A stretch of DNA of 42,666 nucleotides from Prevotella sp. (lineage in GTDB: Bacteria > Bacteroidota > Bacteroidia > Bacteroidales > Bacteroidaceae), in assembly GCA_017645905.1 (NCBI GenBank), contig JAGCNO010000016.1, positions 1-42,666 on the forward strand, in the 5' to 3' direction. Numbering within the stretch: position 1 is the first letter of the stretch; every line of letters starts with the position of its first letter. The position numbers were made by a program, and so were the translations under genes. Under the pieces are notes generated by a model. The model was not told where the DNA came from. It did not search any database and worked only from the letters and a program-made list of their open reading frames with translations. Of this stretch, positions 22,744-31,947 are shown in pieces.

Positions 22744-24297
22744 TTACTTTGTGACGCGCTCTAACCATTTCACCATGCCAAACATGACACCCATGGAGAT
22801 GAGGCAGACGATGAGGAACACGGTCCAGCAAATCCAGACGGGCCACTCGTTGTAGATCAGCGGGCCAATCCACAGCAGACCGTTACCCACGGCCGTAGCA
22901 CCCAGCCACAAGCCCTGACAGAGACCCTGCAGGTGCTTCGGGGCTACCTTCGAGACGAACGACAGTCCTAACGGCGAGATAAACAGCTCGGCCACGGTGA
23001 GGAAGAAGTAGGTGACGATGAGCACCCACGGACCGGCCTTCAGTCCAGCTTTGGCAGAGTCGGCCAGAGCGGTGAAGTCGTTTGCCGAAGGATAGCCCTG
23101 TGAGGCTGAATAGAGGGCCAGGAAGAGGTAAGCCAGTCCGGCAATGCCCATACCGTAGGCAATCTTGCGAGGCGTGGAGATGGCACGTCCTGCCTTCGTG
23201 AGGCGGGCGAAGAACCACATGATGATGGGCGTGAGCACGATGACGAAGAAGGGGTTCACAGCCTGCCAAATCTCCGGCGCGATGCTGTCGGTCTGCACAA
23301 AGTCACGGGCGAAGAACGACAGCGACTGGCCGTTCTGGTGGAACGAGAACCAGAAGAACACGGCGATGCCCAGCACGGCGAACAGGGCGTACATGCGCTG
23401 CTTGATCTCGGTGGCCATGGCCTGGCGCTCTTCGGCGGTGTAGTCCTCGCTGACGGCGGCCTCTTTCTTGCTCGGTGTGGGGAAGAGATGCTTGGACAGG
23501 AGGAAGATGGCCAGCGAGATGAGCATGGTCAGCACGGAGGCGATGAACGAGTAGTGGATGCCGGTGTTGAACACGTCGAGGTACTGTGTGCAGAAGGCCG
23601 ACAGGTCGCTGGCATTGCCACCTACCTTATTCACCAGCTCAAGGAGGTTGGACATCTCGCTGTCGTTGATGTTGCCCGAGATATAGGCATGGCAGAGCTT
23701 CGGCAGGTCGGCGTTGTAGGCCAGGCCGTGAACGTTCAGCCACCAGCTGCGAAGCATCGGGGCAATGAACGGAGCCAGCAGGGCACCGATGTTGATGAAC
23801 ACGTAAAAAATCTGGAAACCGGCATCGCGCTGGCCTTGTGCCCACTTCAGTTTCTCCGGGCCTTCCTTCTTGGCTGCAGCCTCGAAGTTGTCGTACATCT
23901 GGCCGACAATGGCCTGCAGGTTACCCTTAAAGAGACCGTTGCCACAGGCGATAAGTGCAAGGGCAAAGACAGTGAAGGCCAAGAGCATCGACGAGTTGTC
24001 AGGAGTGGCCAGCACGGGGATGGACAGCAACACGTAGCCGGCTGCCATGATGACAAGACCCCAGGCGATGGTGGCCTTGTAGTTCTGGGTGCGGTCGGCG
24101 ATGTAGCCGCCAACAAGGCTCAGCACGTAGATAGCCGTTAGGAACATGGCGGCAATGAAGCCACTCTGGCCGTCGCTCAGGCCGAACTTGGAACACAGGA
24201 AAAGGGCCAGCACGGCGTTCATGATGTAGTAGCCGAAGCGCTCGCCCATGTTACTGAGGGCGGCAAGGAGCAGCCCTTTGGGATGGTTTTTGAACAT
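22744..24297 (-). CDS. POT-family (PTR2) peptide:proton symporter
   Basis: This 517-residue inner-membrane transporter imports di- and tripeptides with protons. It has about 14 hydrophobic helices. Motifs are ERFGYY (20-25), the loop GGYIADRTQNYKATI after helix 2, and FYVFINIGALLAPF. In the canonical ExxERFxYY motif the first Glu is replaced (SNMGERFGYY), as I recall for other Bacteroidota members. The ATG at 24297 lies 3 bp after the stop of the barrel gene, so the genes are probably translationally coupled. Grouping with an outer-membrane barrel and a periplasmic-binding-type protein is consistent with uptake across both membranes. Confidence 0.92.
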   Translation of the reverse strand: MFKNHPKGLLLAALSNMGERFGYYIMNAVLALFLCSKFGLSDGQSGFIAAMFLTAIYVLSLVGGYIADRTQNYKATIAWGLVIMAAGYVLLSIPVLATPDNSSMLLAFTVFALALIACGNGLFKGNLQAIVGQMYDNFEAAAKKEGPEKLKWAQGQRDAGFQIFYVFINIGALLAPFIAPMLRSWWLNVHGLAYNADLPKLCHAYISGNINDSEMSNLLELVNKVGGNASDLSAFCTQYLDVFNTGIHYSFIASVLTMLISLAIFLLSKHLFPTPSKKEAAVSEDYTAEERQAMATEIKQRMYALFAVLGIAVFFWFSFHQNGQSLSFFARDFVQTDSIAPEIWQAVNPFFVIVLTPIIMWFFARLTKAGRAISTPRKIAYGMGIAGLAYLFLALYSASQGYPSANDFTALADSAKAGLKAGPWVLIVTYFFLTVAELFISPLGLSFVSKVAPKHLQGLCQGLWLGATAVGNGLLWIGPLIYNEWPVWICWTVFLIVCLISMGVMFGMVKWLERVTK

Positions 24298-24300
24298 AGA

Positions 24301-25080
24301 TTATTTGATTTTAGAGTTATTGGATTTGCTGATATCTATGAGGTACGACATCTTGACGTAGATGGTACCGTAGTTTGATATGGAGAAATAGTCACGTTTG
24401 GTGCTGCCGTAGATGTTGCCCAGGCCATAGTAGTAGCGGCCTTCGAGCAGGAAGTGACCCACTTTCGGGTGGGAGAACTCCACACCCAGACCTGCGGCGA
24501 TGCCGTAGTCGAACTTCTTCTCTACGGGCATGAAGTACATGTTGGAGGCATTCTCCAAGGAGCTGGAGACAAGCGAAATGCGAGAATAGGTATTGGGGTT
24601 ATGCAGATCGAAATTGGCTTCCGTGCTCTCTTTGATGCAGTAGCCCAGCTGAGGTCCGGCCTGGAAGTAAGCTTGAAGGCCACGTCGTTCTCGGCCCCAG
24701 CCCAGACGGGCAAAGATGGGAATCTGGATGTAGTCAAGGTTGCGGCTGTATTCCTCGGGAAGACCGGTCTCCTGGTTGATGACGGGTTCGTCTTGTCGGG
24801 TGAGGATGCGCTCCTTCCAGCCCATCTGAGCGTAGTTCACCTCGGCCACGATGGCGCAGATGCTTTTGAAGTATTTCTCTGATGTGTAGCGAATTGTAAC
24901 GCCTCCTGTCATACCTGGGTGCATGTCCTGTGGCACTTCAGGAAGGAAACCTATACGGCTCATGACGTAGCCGCCGTTCACGCCGACGGCAAATTCGCTG
25001 CGGTGGTCTCCTACCTGCGCCGTGGAAGTGATGAGTGAGAAGTGAAAAATAAAAAGTATGAAGAGTAACCTAAACTTCAT
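24301..25080 (-). CDS. PorT-like outer-membrane barrel protein
   Basis: This 259-residue protein has a signal peptide (about 1-21, ending STAQ). A barrel of alternating hydrophobic strands follows: FAVGVNGGYVMSRIGF, GVTIRYTSEKYFKSI, YIQIPIFARLGWG, QAGPQLGYCI and GIAAGLGVEFS. The layout matches the PorT / outer-membrane beta-barrel family. It starts 12 bp after the LysM protein and ends 3 bp before the POT transporter. PorT itself is a type IX secretion component, but many paralogs exist and this one cannot be equated with PorT from sequence. A general envelope role is the safe call. Confidence 0.8.
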   Translation of the reverse strand: MKFRLLFILFIFHFSLITSTAQVGDHRSEFAVGVNGGYVMSRIGFLPEVPQDMHPGMTGGVTIRYTSEKYFKSICAIVAEVNYAQMGWKERILTRQDEPVINQETGLPEEYSRNLDYIQIPIFARLGWGRERRGLQAYFQAGPQLGYCIKESTEANFDLHNPNTYSRISLVSSSLENASNMYFMPVEKKFDYGIAAGLGVEFSHPKVGHFLLEGRYYYGLGNIYGSTKRDYFSISNYGTIYVKMSYLIDISKSNNSKIK

Positions 25081-25092
25081 TTAATCGCGAAA

Positions 25093-26421
25093 TTAGTAGT
25101 TAATCGCCTCAATGGTGCCGTCGGGCTTGTAGTGCACGAACATATAGGCGCGGTTCTGGTGTCCGCCGCCGGCAATGTGCTCGAACCATAGCGGGGTCTG
25201 CACCGGCTGGTAGCCAAAGCGGCCAGACATGCCGTCGAAGGTCTTGCCATACCTGTGCAGTCCGCGAAGGAAGAACACCGCGTGGTCGAAGCCTGTGAGG
25301 GCGAACCGTGGAAGTGCCTGCTGCATCGTCTGTCCGAAGTTGGCCTCATAGCGTCGCTCCAGCCGGATGGCTAAGGGCGACTGCATGTTGGTGTAGAAGT
25401 ATGACGGGATATAGACGTTGAACCTGTGGAAGTTGTCCTTCTGTTGGTTCATGTACATCAGCCACTCGGTGTAGCCAAACAGGGCAATCTCCAAGTTGGG
25501 GCGTGTTGCCAGAAGGTGTTTCAGCCGTGAGAAGGTTCGAAGCAGCTCCGGCGAGCGTGCCGTGTTGAGTATCACCAGGTTAGGAGCGTTGGCCACGAAA
25601 GCCTTGGCAAAGTTGTCCTCGGCAGTGCTGAGGCTGGTGACGTTGTAGAGCACGTCGTGTTGTTCAAACTGGCGGCGCAGGGCGGCGGTGAAGACTCCTT
25701 TCGTACTCGTGCTGTCCTGGCAGTCCACAATGATGGGATGATAGTCGCGGAACCACTCAGCACAGCGACGGGCAGTAACGTCGGTCATGCTTTCCGGTGC
25801 CTGGTAAATCTGGAAGATGTTCTTGTTGGTGGATACTTGCGGAGCATGAATAGAAAAAGGAACCACGAGCATGATGTCGTGCTTCTTTACGAAGTTGCTC
25901 AAAGGCTCCATGAACTTCGAGTAGAGCGGGCCTATGATGATGTCCCGGTTCTGTGCGTCCTTGTCCTTCAACAGCTCATTTACGTCGCCGTTCTCTGCCA
26001 GGTTCCAGGCTCTTACGTCTACGGAGATGCCTTCTTTCTTCATCGAGTCACAAGCCATGAGCACACCCCGGTAGTATTCCACCATGCGGTGGCCGTCGCC
26101 GTTGATGTTATGCAGGGGAAGCATCACGCCCAGACGGATGGTGTGACCCAAAGCGGAGGGAGTCTTCGCGTTATTGCTGGTTGAGAGGGGAATAGTCAGC
26201 ACTTCGTCCTTCTTCAGCTGATAGCCAGGTGTGTTCATCTTCGGGTTGGCATCAATAAGCTGTTGCAGCGTGATGCCATAGTCGCGAGCGATGCCGAAAA
26301 TGGTTTCCTTCTTCTTTACCTTGTGCTCTATGGTTGTGCTCTGTGACAACACTCCCTGTGTGCAAAACAATAGCAGGGCAAGTATCAAGTATCGTCTAAC
26401 GATTTGTATTATCTTATTCAT
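25093..26421 (-). CDS. LysM domain fused to a type-1 periplasmic-binding fold
   Basis: This 442-residue exported protein has a signal peptide (1-27). One LysM domain follows (about 31-78: EHKVKKKETIFGIARDYGITLQQLIDANP), which would bind peptidoglycan. Residues about 93-442 form a periplasmic-binding fold of the Leu/Ile/Val- or LpoA-like type (LGVMLPLHNINGDG, YYRGVLMACDSMKKEG, DIIIGPLYSKFM). LpoA-like proteins activate peptidoglycan synthases, while others bind amino acids; the sequence does not separate these. It starts 7 bp after the GH105 gene and ends 12 bp before the barrel gene. Confidence 0.85.
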   Translation of the reverse strand: MNKIIQIVRRYLILALLLFCTQGVLSQSTTIEHKVKKKETIFGIARDYGITLQQLIDANPKMNTPGYQLKKDEVLTIPLSTSNNAKTPSALGHTIRLGVMLPLHNINGDGHRMVEYYRGVLMACDSMKKEGISVDVRAWNLAENGDVNELLKDKDAQNRDIIIGPLYSKFMEPLSNFVKKHDIMLVVPFSIHAPQVSTNKNIFQIYQAPESMTDVTARRCAEWFRDYHPIIVDCQDSTSTKGVFTAALRRQFEQHDVLYNVTSLSTAEDNFAKAFVANAPNLVILNTARSPELLRTFSRLKHLLATRPNLEIALFGYTEWLMYMNQQKDNFHRFNVYIPSYFYTNMQSPLAIRLERRYEANFGQTMQQALPRFALTGFDHAVFFLRGLHRYGKTFDGMSGRFGYQPVQTPLWFEHIAGGGHQNRAYMFVHYKPDGTIEAINY

Positions 26422-26428
26422 CTCAATT

Positions 26429-28768
26429 CTAATTATCTATCTTCACTATAAGAGGTTCCTTGAGTGAGCGCAGTGTCCACTCAATACGCTGCTGCCACTC
26501 CTGCATGGTGCGCACGTCGTACTTCGACCATGCGGAGCCGAAGTAGTAGGTATAGGGCTTCCCTATATAATTATTGTGTATGCCCAGCAGGTGACCCTCG
26601 CTGCCGTCGTGTGGCTTGTCAAAGAGTTGCTTGGTGGTCTCCACGTCGCCCTGTGGGTAGAGGATGGCCACAAAGAGCTGGCAGCTGTTCACGCGGGGGT
26701 TATCCGTCGGGTCGGCGTAAGCCACGTAGTCCTTGGCAATGATGCGGTCGGTGGCCTCGTCAGCTTTACCGCCGTAGGCTTCTGAATGAAGGGCTACACC
26801 CGATGCCAGCCGGGCGGGCTGTGTCAAACCATCGTACCAAACGGTTGTGCGGCAGAAGTTAGAACCTTTGTCCAACGAGATGATGCGGTGCTCGGTGATG
26901 CTGTCTGTGCCGAAAGCAGTCTTGCCATAGTCCAGCTGCACAGTAGTACGCAAAGGACCGTTGTCAAGAATGGTGTACTTCTCGAAGCAATAGGGATATG
27001 TCAGCTGGCCGTCGGCCTTTAGCAATGCAGGGGTTCCACATCCCAGCGTAGCGCCAACGCGATAAAGGTCCATGCCTCGGCCGTGGTCATGGTGGTAGGA
27101 GATGGTGCGATAGACGGAGTCTCCGTAGTGGCGGTTCTCACGGCGCAGACGCTCCACGGTGGGCATCATTACCACGTCTTCCGTCCAGTAACGTTGCTCC
27201 ACGACCAGCTCCGGGGTGTTCTTCGACCAGACGTCGATACCAAACGAGCGTTCACCTGTCCGTTGCAGGGCCGGACCGTAGGCGCGGTAGGCACCTCGGT
27301 CGTTCTCCCAGGCGTAGTCGTCCTTGCGTTCTGGATAAAGTTGTCCGAAACATACGGTAGGGTATGTCTTGGGCGTGCCCTTCTGGATGGTGAGCTTCAA
27401 GGTGCTGTGAGGGCTTACGCCGGCATCGATGAGCACCTTGCCGTCGTAGGAAAGCTGATAGGGAAGCTCCAACTTGGCGGGGTCGAGGACGACGAACTGC
27501 CGTCCGCCTTGTATGCCTAAGCGCTTGTAAAGCTCCTTGGCGTCTATCTCGATTACCTGCTGGCGGAACTCACCGCTGGGGTTCTCTACTGTCAGGTTCA
27601 CAGCGGCGGTATTGCCTTTGTCTACAGAACCGTCCTCAAAGCGGAGATGCTCACAGGCGGCCAGGAGGAATGCTCCGACACCAAAGTTCGCCTGTGAATG
27701 GGCATCGACGGTCTTGGTGGGGTCGGGCTTCTCACCGATGGGCTGCACGAAGCCTACGCTTCCATCTTCCTGCAGGGCGGTGGTGGTGAGATAATTCCAC
27801 GCTTTCTCGATGACGGGAATAAAATCCTCGCGGTCTAACAGACCGTGGTTCACTCCCCATAGCATACCGTAGGTGAAGAAAGCGGTGCCACTGGTCTCCG
27901 GTCCTGGGGCATCCTCCTCGCAGAGCATTGACCGGCTCCAGTATCCTCCGGGCCGCTGAACACGGGCCACACCCTCGGCCAGTTCGCGGAAACGCTGTTC
28001 AAAGAAGGGACGATGCTTATAGTTCTCTGGCATGTCGGCCAGCACCTTTGCCAGTCCGGCCAGCACCCAGCCGTCGCCTCGCGCCCAGAAGCTCTTTCCT
28101 CCGCTCGTTGTCTTCACTTTCGGGAAGATGTACTTTGCGTCACGATAGTAGAGCTGCTCCGCCGAGTCGAACATCAGCTCGTCTGCCCAGAAGAAGTTAT
28201 CGTAGAGCTTGTCCAGGTATTTCACCTCGCCTGTTGTCTTGTAGAGCTTGGTGAAAACGGGCATTACCATATACAGCGCGTCGGCCCACCACCAGAAGTC
28301 AGTAGCCTGTGACCGGCACTCCGTGTCCATCACCTCGATAGCCCTTTTAATTTTATAGGAATCGGGATTAAGCTCATAGAGGTCCAGATACGTCTGGAAA
28401 CATATCTGCCAGTCGCCGAAGAGCACGTAGTCGTGGCCTTCGCCGTAGTTCTTGTATTTCCATTTCGCGGGGTCTTTCTCCTGCGCACCCATCCATCGGT
28501 TGTGGCGTGCCCACGTGGTGCTATAGTCTAACCAGCGGGCGTTGCCCAGCAGGCGGCAGGCCTCCATGTTGCCGGTATGATAGGCGGCCTCGTCCCAGAA
28601 GGCTCTCACCTCAGGCTTGTGGTTCTGCTGCCAGTAGTTATTCACCCGAGTGATTATCTCAATGGTCGACAGGGTAGGGGGCTGAGCTGCCTGTTTCTTG
28701 CGTGTGCGAGCCTCTGCCGACGGTATCATCAGCAGGGTAAGTACAAGTACGATGAGTGTTCGTTTCAT
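26429..28768 (-). CDS. GH105/GH88-like glycosidase fused to a DUF4861 domain
   Basis: This 779-residue exported enzyme has a signal peptide (1-20). An (alpha/alpha)6 barrel (about 35-380) fits unsaturated rhamnogalacturonyl hydrolases, with YVLFGDWQICFQTYLDLY, TDFWWWADALYM (Asp/Trp-rich active site), FWARGDGW and ETSGTAFFTYGMLWG. The second half (about 400-779) is beta-rich and matches the DUF4861 arrangement, with SYHHDHGRGMDLYRVG. It would remove the unsaturated uronate left by pectin or rhamnogalacturonan lyases. The ATG at 28768 is chosen because it starts a clean signal peptide and follows a promoter; an upstream in-frame extension overlaps that promoter. It heads a five-gene unit ending with the EEP nuclease. 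Confidence 0.88.
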   Translation of the reverse strand: MKRTLIVLVLTLLMIPSAEARTRKKQAAQPPTLSTIEIITRVNNYWQQNHKPEVRAFWDEAAYHTGNMEACRLLGNARWLDYSTTWARHNRWMGAQEKDPAKWKYKNYGEGHDYVLFGDWQICFQTYLDLYELNPDSYKIKRAIEVMDTECRSQATDFWWWADALYMVMPVFTKLYKTTGEVKYLDKLYDNFFWADELMFDSAEQLYYRDAKYIFPKVKTTSGGKSFWARGDGWVLAGLAKVLADMPENYKHRPFFEQRFRELAEGVARVQRPGGYWSRSMLCEEDAPGPETSGTAFFTYGMLWGVNHGLLDREDFIPVIEKAWNYLTTTALQEDGSVGFVQPIGEKPDPTKTVDAHSQANFGVGAFLLAACEHLRFEDGSVDKGNTAAVNLTVENPSGEFRQQVIEIDAKELYKRLGIQGGRQFVVLDPAKLELPYQLSYDGKVLIDAGVSPHSTLKLTIQKGTPKTYPTVCFGQLYPERKDDYAWENDRGAYRAYGPALQRTGERSFGIDVWSKNTPELVVEQRYWTEDVVMMPTVERLRRENRHYGDSVYRTISYHHDHGRGMDLYRVGATLGCGTPALLKADGQLTYPYCFEKYTILDNGPLRTTVQLDYGKTAFGTDSITEHRIISLDKGSNFCRTTVWYDGLTQPARLASGVALHSEAYGGKADEATDRIIAKDYVAYADPTDNPRVNSCQLFVAILYPQGDVETTKQLFDKPHDGSEGHLLGIHNNYIGKPYTYYFGSAWSKYDVRTMQEWQQRIEWTLRSLKEPLIVKIDN

Positions 28769-28790
28769 GGTCAGTCTTTCAAATTTCCGG

Positions 28791-28822
28791 CAAAAGTACG
28801 AAAAAAATGGGAACTGCACAAA
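28791..28822 (-). promoter_or_regulatory. Bacteroidota-type promoter for the GH105 operon
   Basis: On the minus strand TTTG (28822-28819), a 20-bp spacer and TACTTTTG (28798-28791) match the consensus. It lies in the 79-bp gap after the GH31 gene, so the five downstream genes can be expressed independently of GH31. Confidence 0.78.
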
Positions 28823-28847
28823 AATACGAACTTATTTTTTGCATATC

Positions 28848-31800
28848 TTATATCTGTATTGTCATTTCTTTACCGTTGTACTCCACCATCACGCCTTTGG
28901 GACTGTCCATGTCGAGGGCCTTGGGGCTGTCGGGGGTTATATGGACAATGTTGAAGCGGCGCTGTTTGAGCATGCCGTCGAAGCTGCCCTTGCGCTGGCC
29001 GATGGTGATGGTGCGGGCGCTGTCGTCGTAGCGTATTTCGATGGTGGCAAACTTACCCTTCTCGTAGTTATAGTTCGTCCCTTCGTCCTCGTAAAGGGTG
29101 AACTGTGCGTCGTGCCCGCTGTAGACATAGAGGTTAATGAGCTCGGCAGGCTTCTCGTCGCTCCACTCCATAGCCGGGCCGAAGGGGATAATGCTGCCGC
29201 CGGGCACGTAAACGGGGATGCGCTCGTAGGGAGCCTCGACGATTAATTTACGATTTGACAATTTACTATTCACGATTTGCTCTCCTGTATACAGGTCGTA
29301 CCAGTCGCATTGCTTGGGGAAGTAGACCGCACGGCTACGGGCCTTGTACTCACTCACGGGACAGACCATGAGCGACGGGCCGAACATCCACTGGTCCTTG
29401 ATGTCGAGCACCTTGGAGTCGCTGCCGAAGTCCATCACCAGCGCACGCATCATCGTATAGTCCTTCAGATGCACCCATCCCGCCATGCTGTAGAGGTAGG
29501 GCATGAGGTGGTAGCGCAGACGGTCGTACCACGTGATGCTCTGGTAGGCCGGATGATTCTCCGGGGCGATGTTCCACACCTCGCGCAACGGCCATTGTCC
29601 GTGTGTGCGGTAGAGCGGCACGAAGCAGCCGAACTGGTTCCAACGTGTCTGCAGCTCTCGCCACTCACGCAGGTCTTCGTTCTCGGTCTTGTTCCTGTCG
29701 TAAAGCTGCTGTGCAGCCATGTAGCGTCGCTCCACGCAGAATCCGCCGATGTCCATGCCCCAGTAGGGCAGTCCGGCAAGCGAGTAGTTCATGCCGGCGG
29801 TCATCTGTGCCCGCATGTCCTCCCAGCGGGTGCCGATGTCGCCGCTCCAGGTGGCGGTAGAGTAGCGCTGCAACCCTGCGAAGCCGCTGCGGGTAAGCTG
29901 GAACACACGGGGCTCGGGAGTTTTACCCTTCGCCATTTGTCGCCACGTGCTGCGCTGTCCCTCGTAGATGCCTTGGGCGTTCACAAGGGCATAGGCGTTG
30001 AAGTATTCCGTCGTCGTGCCCAGTGCCGTAGGGCCGCTGAGGGCCTTACGGTACCACATCGGCGTGCAGTCGCGTATATTCGGCTCGGAGGCGTCCATCC
30101 ACCAGGCATCAATATAATTACTGTTTGACAATTTACTGTTTTCGATTTTGCCGGAGAGTCCTGTGTAGAGCTTTTCGTCCATTTGTCTCCAGAACATCTT
30201 GCGGGCGTCAGGGGAGTATGCATCGTAGAACGAGTTCCTGTAGCCCGGGCCTACCCAGTCGCGGATGTCGTCCGTGGGGCTTTGCTGGTACATCCAGCCG
30301 TGGGCGTCCAGTTCCTTGTAGTTGTCGGTATTGCAGTAGAGTTTCGGCCACACGCTGATCATGAACCGTCCGTGCATCTGGTGCACACTGTCGAGCATGG
30401 CCTGCGGGTCGGGATAGCGCGAGGCCTCGAACTCATGGCTTCCCCACTGGTCATCGGCCCAGTAGTTCCAGTCCTGCACGATGTTGTCGATGGGGATATG
30501 CCTTTGGCGGAACGCTGCCAGCGTCTGCACAAGCTCGTCCTGCGTCTTGTACCGCTCGCGGCTCTGCCAGAAACCCATCACCCACTTGGGGTAGACGGGA
30601 GCACGGCCTGTCAGCGTGCGGTAGCCGCTGATGACCTCGTCCATCGACGCTCCGGCGATGAAGTAGTAGTCCATGTCCGGCGACATCTCGTTCCAGATGC
30701 TCAGCTGTCCTTGCTCCTGCTCCGTGCGCTGACGGGCCACACGCAGTCCTATGTAGCTCTCGCCGCCGTCGGGCTGCCACTCTATGCGCAGCTGTGTCAG
30801 CTCTCCCTTGGGGATGTTGCAGGAGAACTTATGGCTGTTGGGGTTCCAGCTTGTGCGCCACATCTCGGGCACCACCTCGCGCCCGCCGATGAAGACCTTC
30901 ACATAGCCGGCGTAGTAGAGGATAAACTCTCTGAGTTGAGCGTTGAGCGTTGAGCGTTGAGCGCTTGCTGCTTCACGAGGTTCTATGAATCCCTCGTACA
31001 CCACCTTCGCCCCGTCCAGGTTGAAACCCTTGGGCAGGTTCTTTGTGCCGCCCGGCTCGGTACGGTTGCCCAGTTCCGACTTCGGCGGACAGGCGAACTC
31101 ATAGTAGAGGCTGTCCTCTTCGCGCACGATGGTCTTGCCGTCCTTGTCGGTATAGGTTCCCGTGAGGTGACCCTCGTGCCCTTTCTTGTCAAAGAGCTTA
31201 AAGGCTTGGTTTAACTGCAGGTAGTCAACGGGCTGGCCAAAGCGGCAGTAGCTGTACGAGTCCCAAAGCAGTCCGTAGTTCTTGTTAGAGATAACAAAGG
31301 GCACGCTCACCTTCGTGTTATACTGGAAGAGGTCCTCGTTACGTCCCTTCATGTTCAGCTCCTGAGACTGGTGCTGCCCCAGTCCGTAGAACGCCTCGTC
31401 GGCCGGACTGTCGAAGACCGTCTGCCAGGTAAGGCCGTGACGCTGCTCCTCAGGCACCTTCGCCACGCTGACCCCAATCTCGCGGTCACTCACGTAGTAG
31501 TCCTGGAACCGCTTGCCCTGCTTGGCCTCGCGCAGCAGCGTCTTGCCGTCGGCTCCGAGGAAGGTCACCTCGCCCGTCCGTTTGTCCACACGGGCTTCCA
31601 TCTGTGAGGTTTTGACGGCGGCGTAGCCATCGGCATCGCTGACGGTGAAGCTCGGACGGGCCGTCTGGTCGACAATAATGAGGCTCTTCTGCTTTTCGGG
31701 CAGCATGTCCTTGCTGGTGGCCCGCACTCGGACAATTTTGTCGCCAATCACTTCGAGACGCACCACGCGTGCCTGACCGCCATCGGGTCGCACCGTCACT

Positions 31801-31886
31801 CCGTTTCCGCTCTGCGCTACCTCTGCGGCCTGGCCGAAGAGCGAACAAGTCAGTAATACAGAGAATAATAACTGTTTCTTTTTCAT
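28848..31886 (-). CDS. GH31 alpha-glycosidase (alpha-xylosidase-like) with PA14-type insert
   Basis: This 1012-residue exported enzyme has a signal peptide (1-20). An N-terminal beta sandwich (about 30-225) precedes a PA14-like insert (about 230-390). The GH31 barrel covers about 430-800 and C-terminal sandwiches follow. The catalytic nucleophile is D598 in WWMDASEPNI and the acid/base is in TWSGDIGTRWEDM. The split by a PA14 domain resembles the Xyl31A type of alpha-xylosidases, so xyloglucan side chains are a likely but unproven target. Three short repeat-derived stretches lie in frame at residues about 307-318, 579-592 and 869-882; the second is just before the nucleophile strand. It has its own promoter with a repeat array in the leader. 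Confidence 0.88.
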   Translation of the reverse strand: MKKKQLLFSVLLTCSLFGQAAEVAQSGNGVTVRPDGGQARVVRLEVIGDKIVRVRATSKDMLPEKQKSLIIVDQTARPSFTVSDADGYAAVKTSQMEARVDKRTGEVTFLGADGKTLLREAKQGKRFQDYYVSDREIGVSVAKVPEEQRHGLTWQTVFDSPADEAFYGLGQHQSQELNMKGRNEDLFQYNTKVSVPFVISNKNYGLLWDSYSYCRFGQPVDYLQLNQAFKLFDKKGHEGHLTGTYTDKDGKTIVREEDSLYYEFACPPKSELGNRTEPGGTKNLPKGFNLDGAKVVYEGFIEPREAASAQRSTLNAQLREFILYYAGYVKVFIGGREVVPEMWRTSWNPNSHKFSCNIPKGELTQLRIEWQPDGGESYIGLRVARQRTEQEQGQLSIWNEMSPDMDYYFIAGASMDEVISGYRTLTGRAPVYPKWVMGFWQSRERYKTQDELVQTLAAFRQRHIPIDNIVQDWNYWADDQWGSHEFEASRYPDPQAMLDSVHQMHGRFMISVWPKLYCNTDNYKELDAHGWMYQQSPTDDIRDWVGPGYRNSFYDAYSPDARKMFWRQMDEKLYTGLSGKIENSKLSNSNYIDAWWMDASEPNIRDCTPMWYRKALSGPTALGTTTEYFNAYALVNAQGIYEGQRSTWRQMAKGKTPEPRVFQLTRSGFAGLQRYSTATWSGDIGTRWEDMRAQMTAGMNYSLAGLPYWGMDIGGFCVERRYMAAQQLYDRNKTENEDLREWRELQTRWNQFGCFVPLYRTHGQWPLREVWNIAPENHPAYQSITWYDRLRYHLMPYLYSMAGWVHLKDYTMMRALVMDFGSDSKVLDIKDQWMFGPSLMVCPVSEYKARSRAVYFPKQCDWYDLYTGEQIVNSKLSNRKLIVEAPYERIPVYVPGGSIIPFGPAMEWSDEKPAELINLYVYSGHDAQFTLYEDEGTNYNYEKGKFATIEIRYDDSARTITIGQRKGSFDGMLKQRRFNIVHITPDSPKALDMDSPKGVMVEYNGKEMTIQI
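29241..29282. repeat. AT-rich heptad element in the GH31 gene (C-terminal copy)
   Basis: AT-rich units of about 7 bp encode IVNSKLSNRKLIVE in a C-terminal sandwich. On the coding strand it shares AGTAAATTGTCAAA with the element at 30113-30152. The surrounding gene is GC-rich, which makes the tract stand out. Confidence 0.7.
30113..30152. repeat. AT-rich heptad element in the GH31 gene, next to the active-site strand
   Basis: This tract encodes KIENSKLSNSNYI immediately before DAWWMDASEP, which carries the nucleophile. It shares AGTAAATTGTCAAA with the copy near 29.26 kb in the same orientation. Related enzymes, as I recall them, have a shorter connection at this point. Confidence 0.7.
30933..30967. 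repeat. 7-bp tandem repeat (GCGTTGA) in the GH31 gene
   Basis: GAGTTGA, three perfect GCGTTGA units and GCGCTTG run in tandem and encode SAQRSTLNAQL in the PA14-type insert. Because the unit is 7 bp, slippage by one unit would cause a frameshift and truncate the enzyme after about 310 residues. Confidence 0.8.
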
Positions 31887-31947
31887 GCTTTTATAATATT
31901 ACATTTAATTCTTTCTTTGCCAGTTTCTCCAGCCCCTTCTGGACTTT

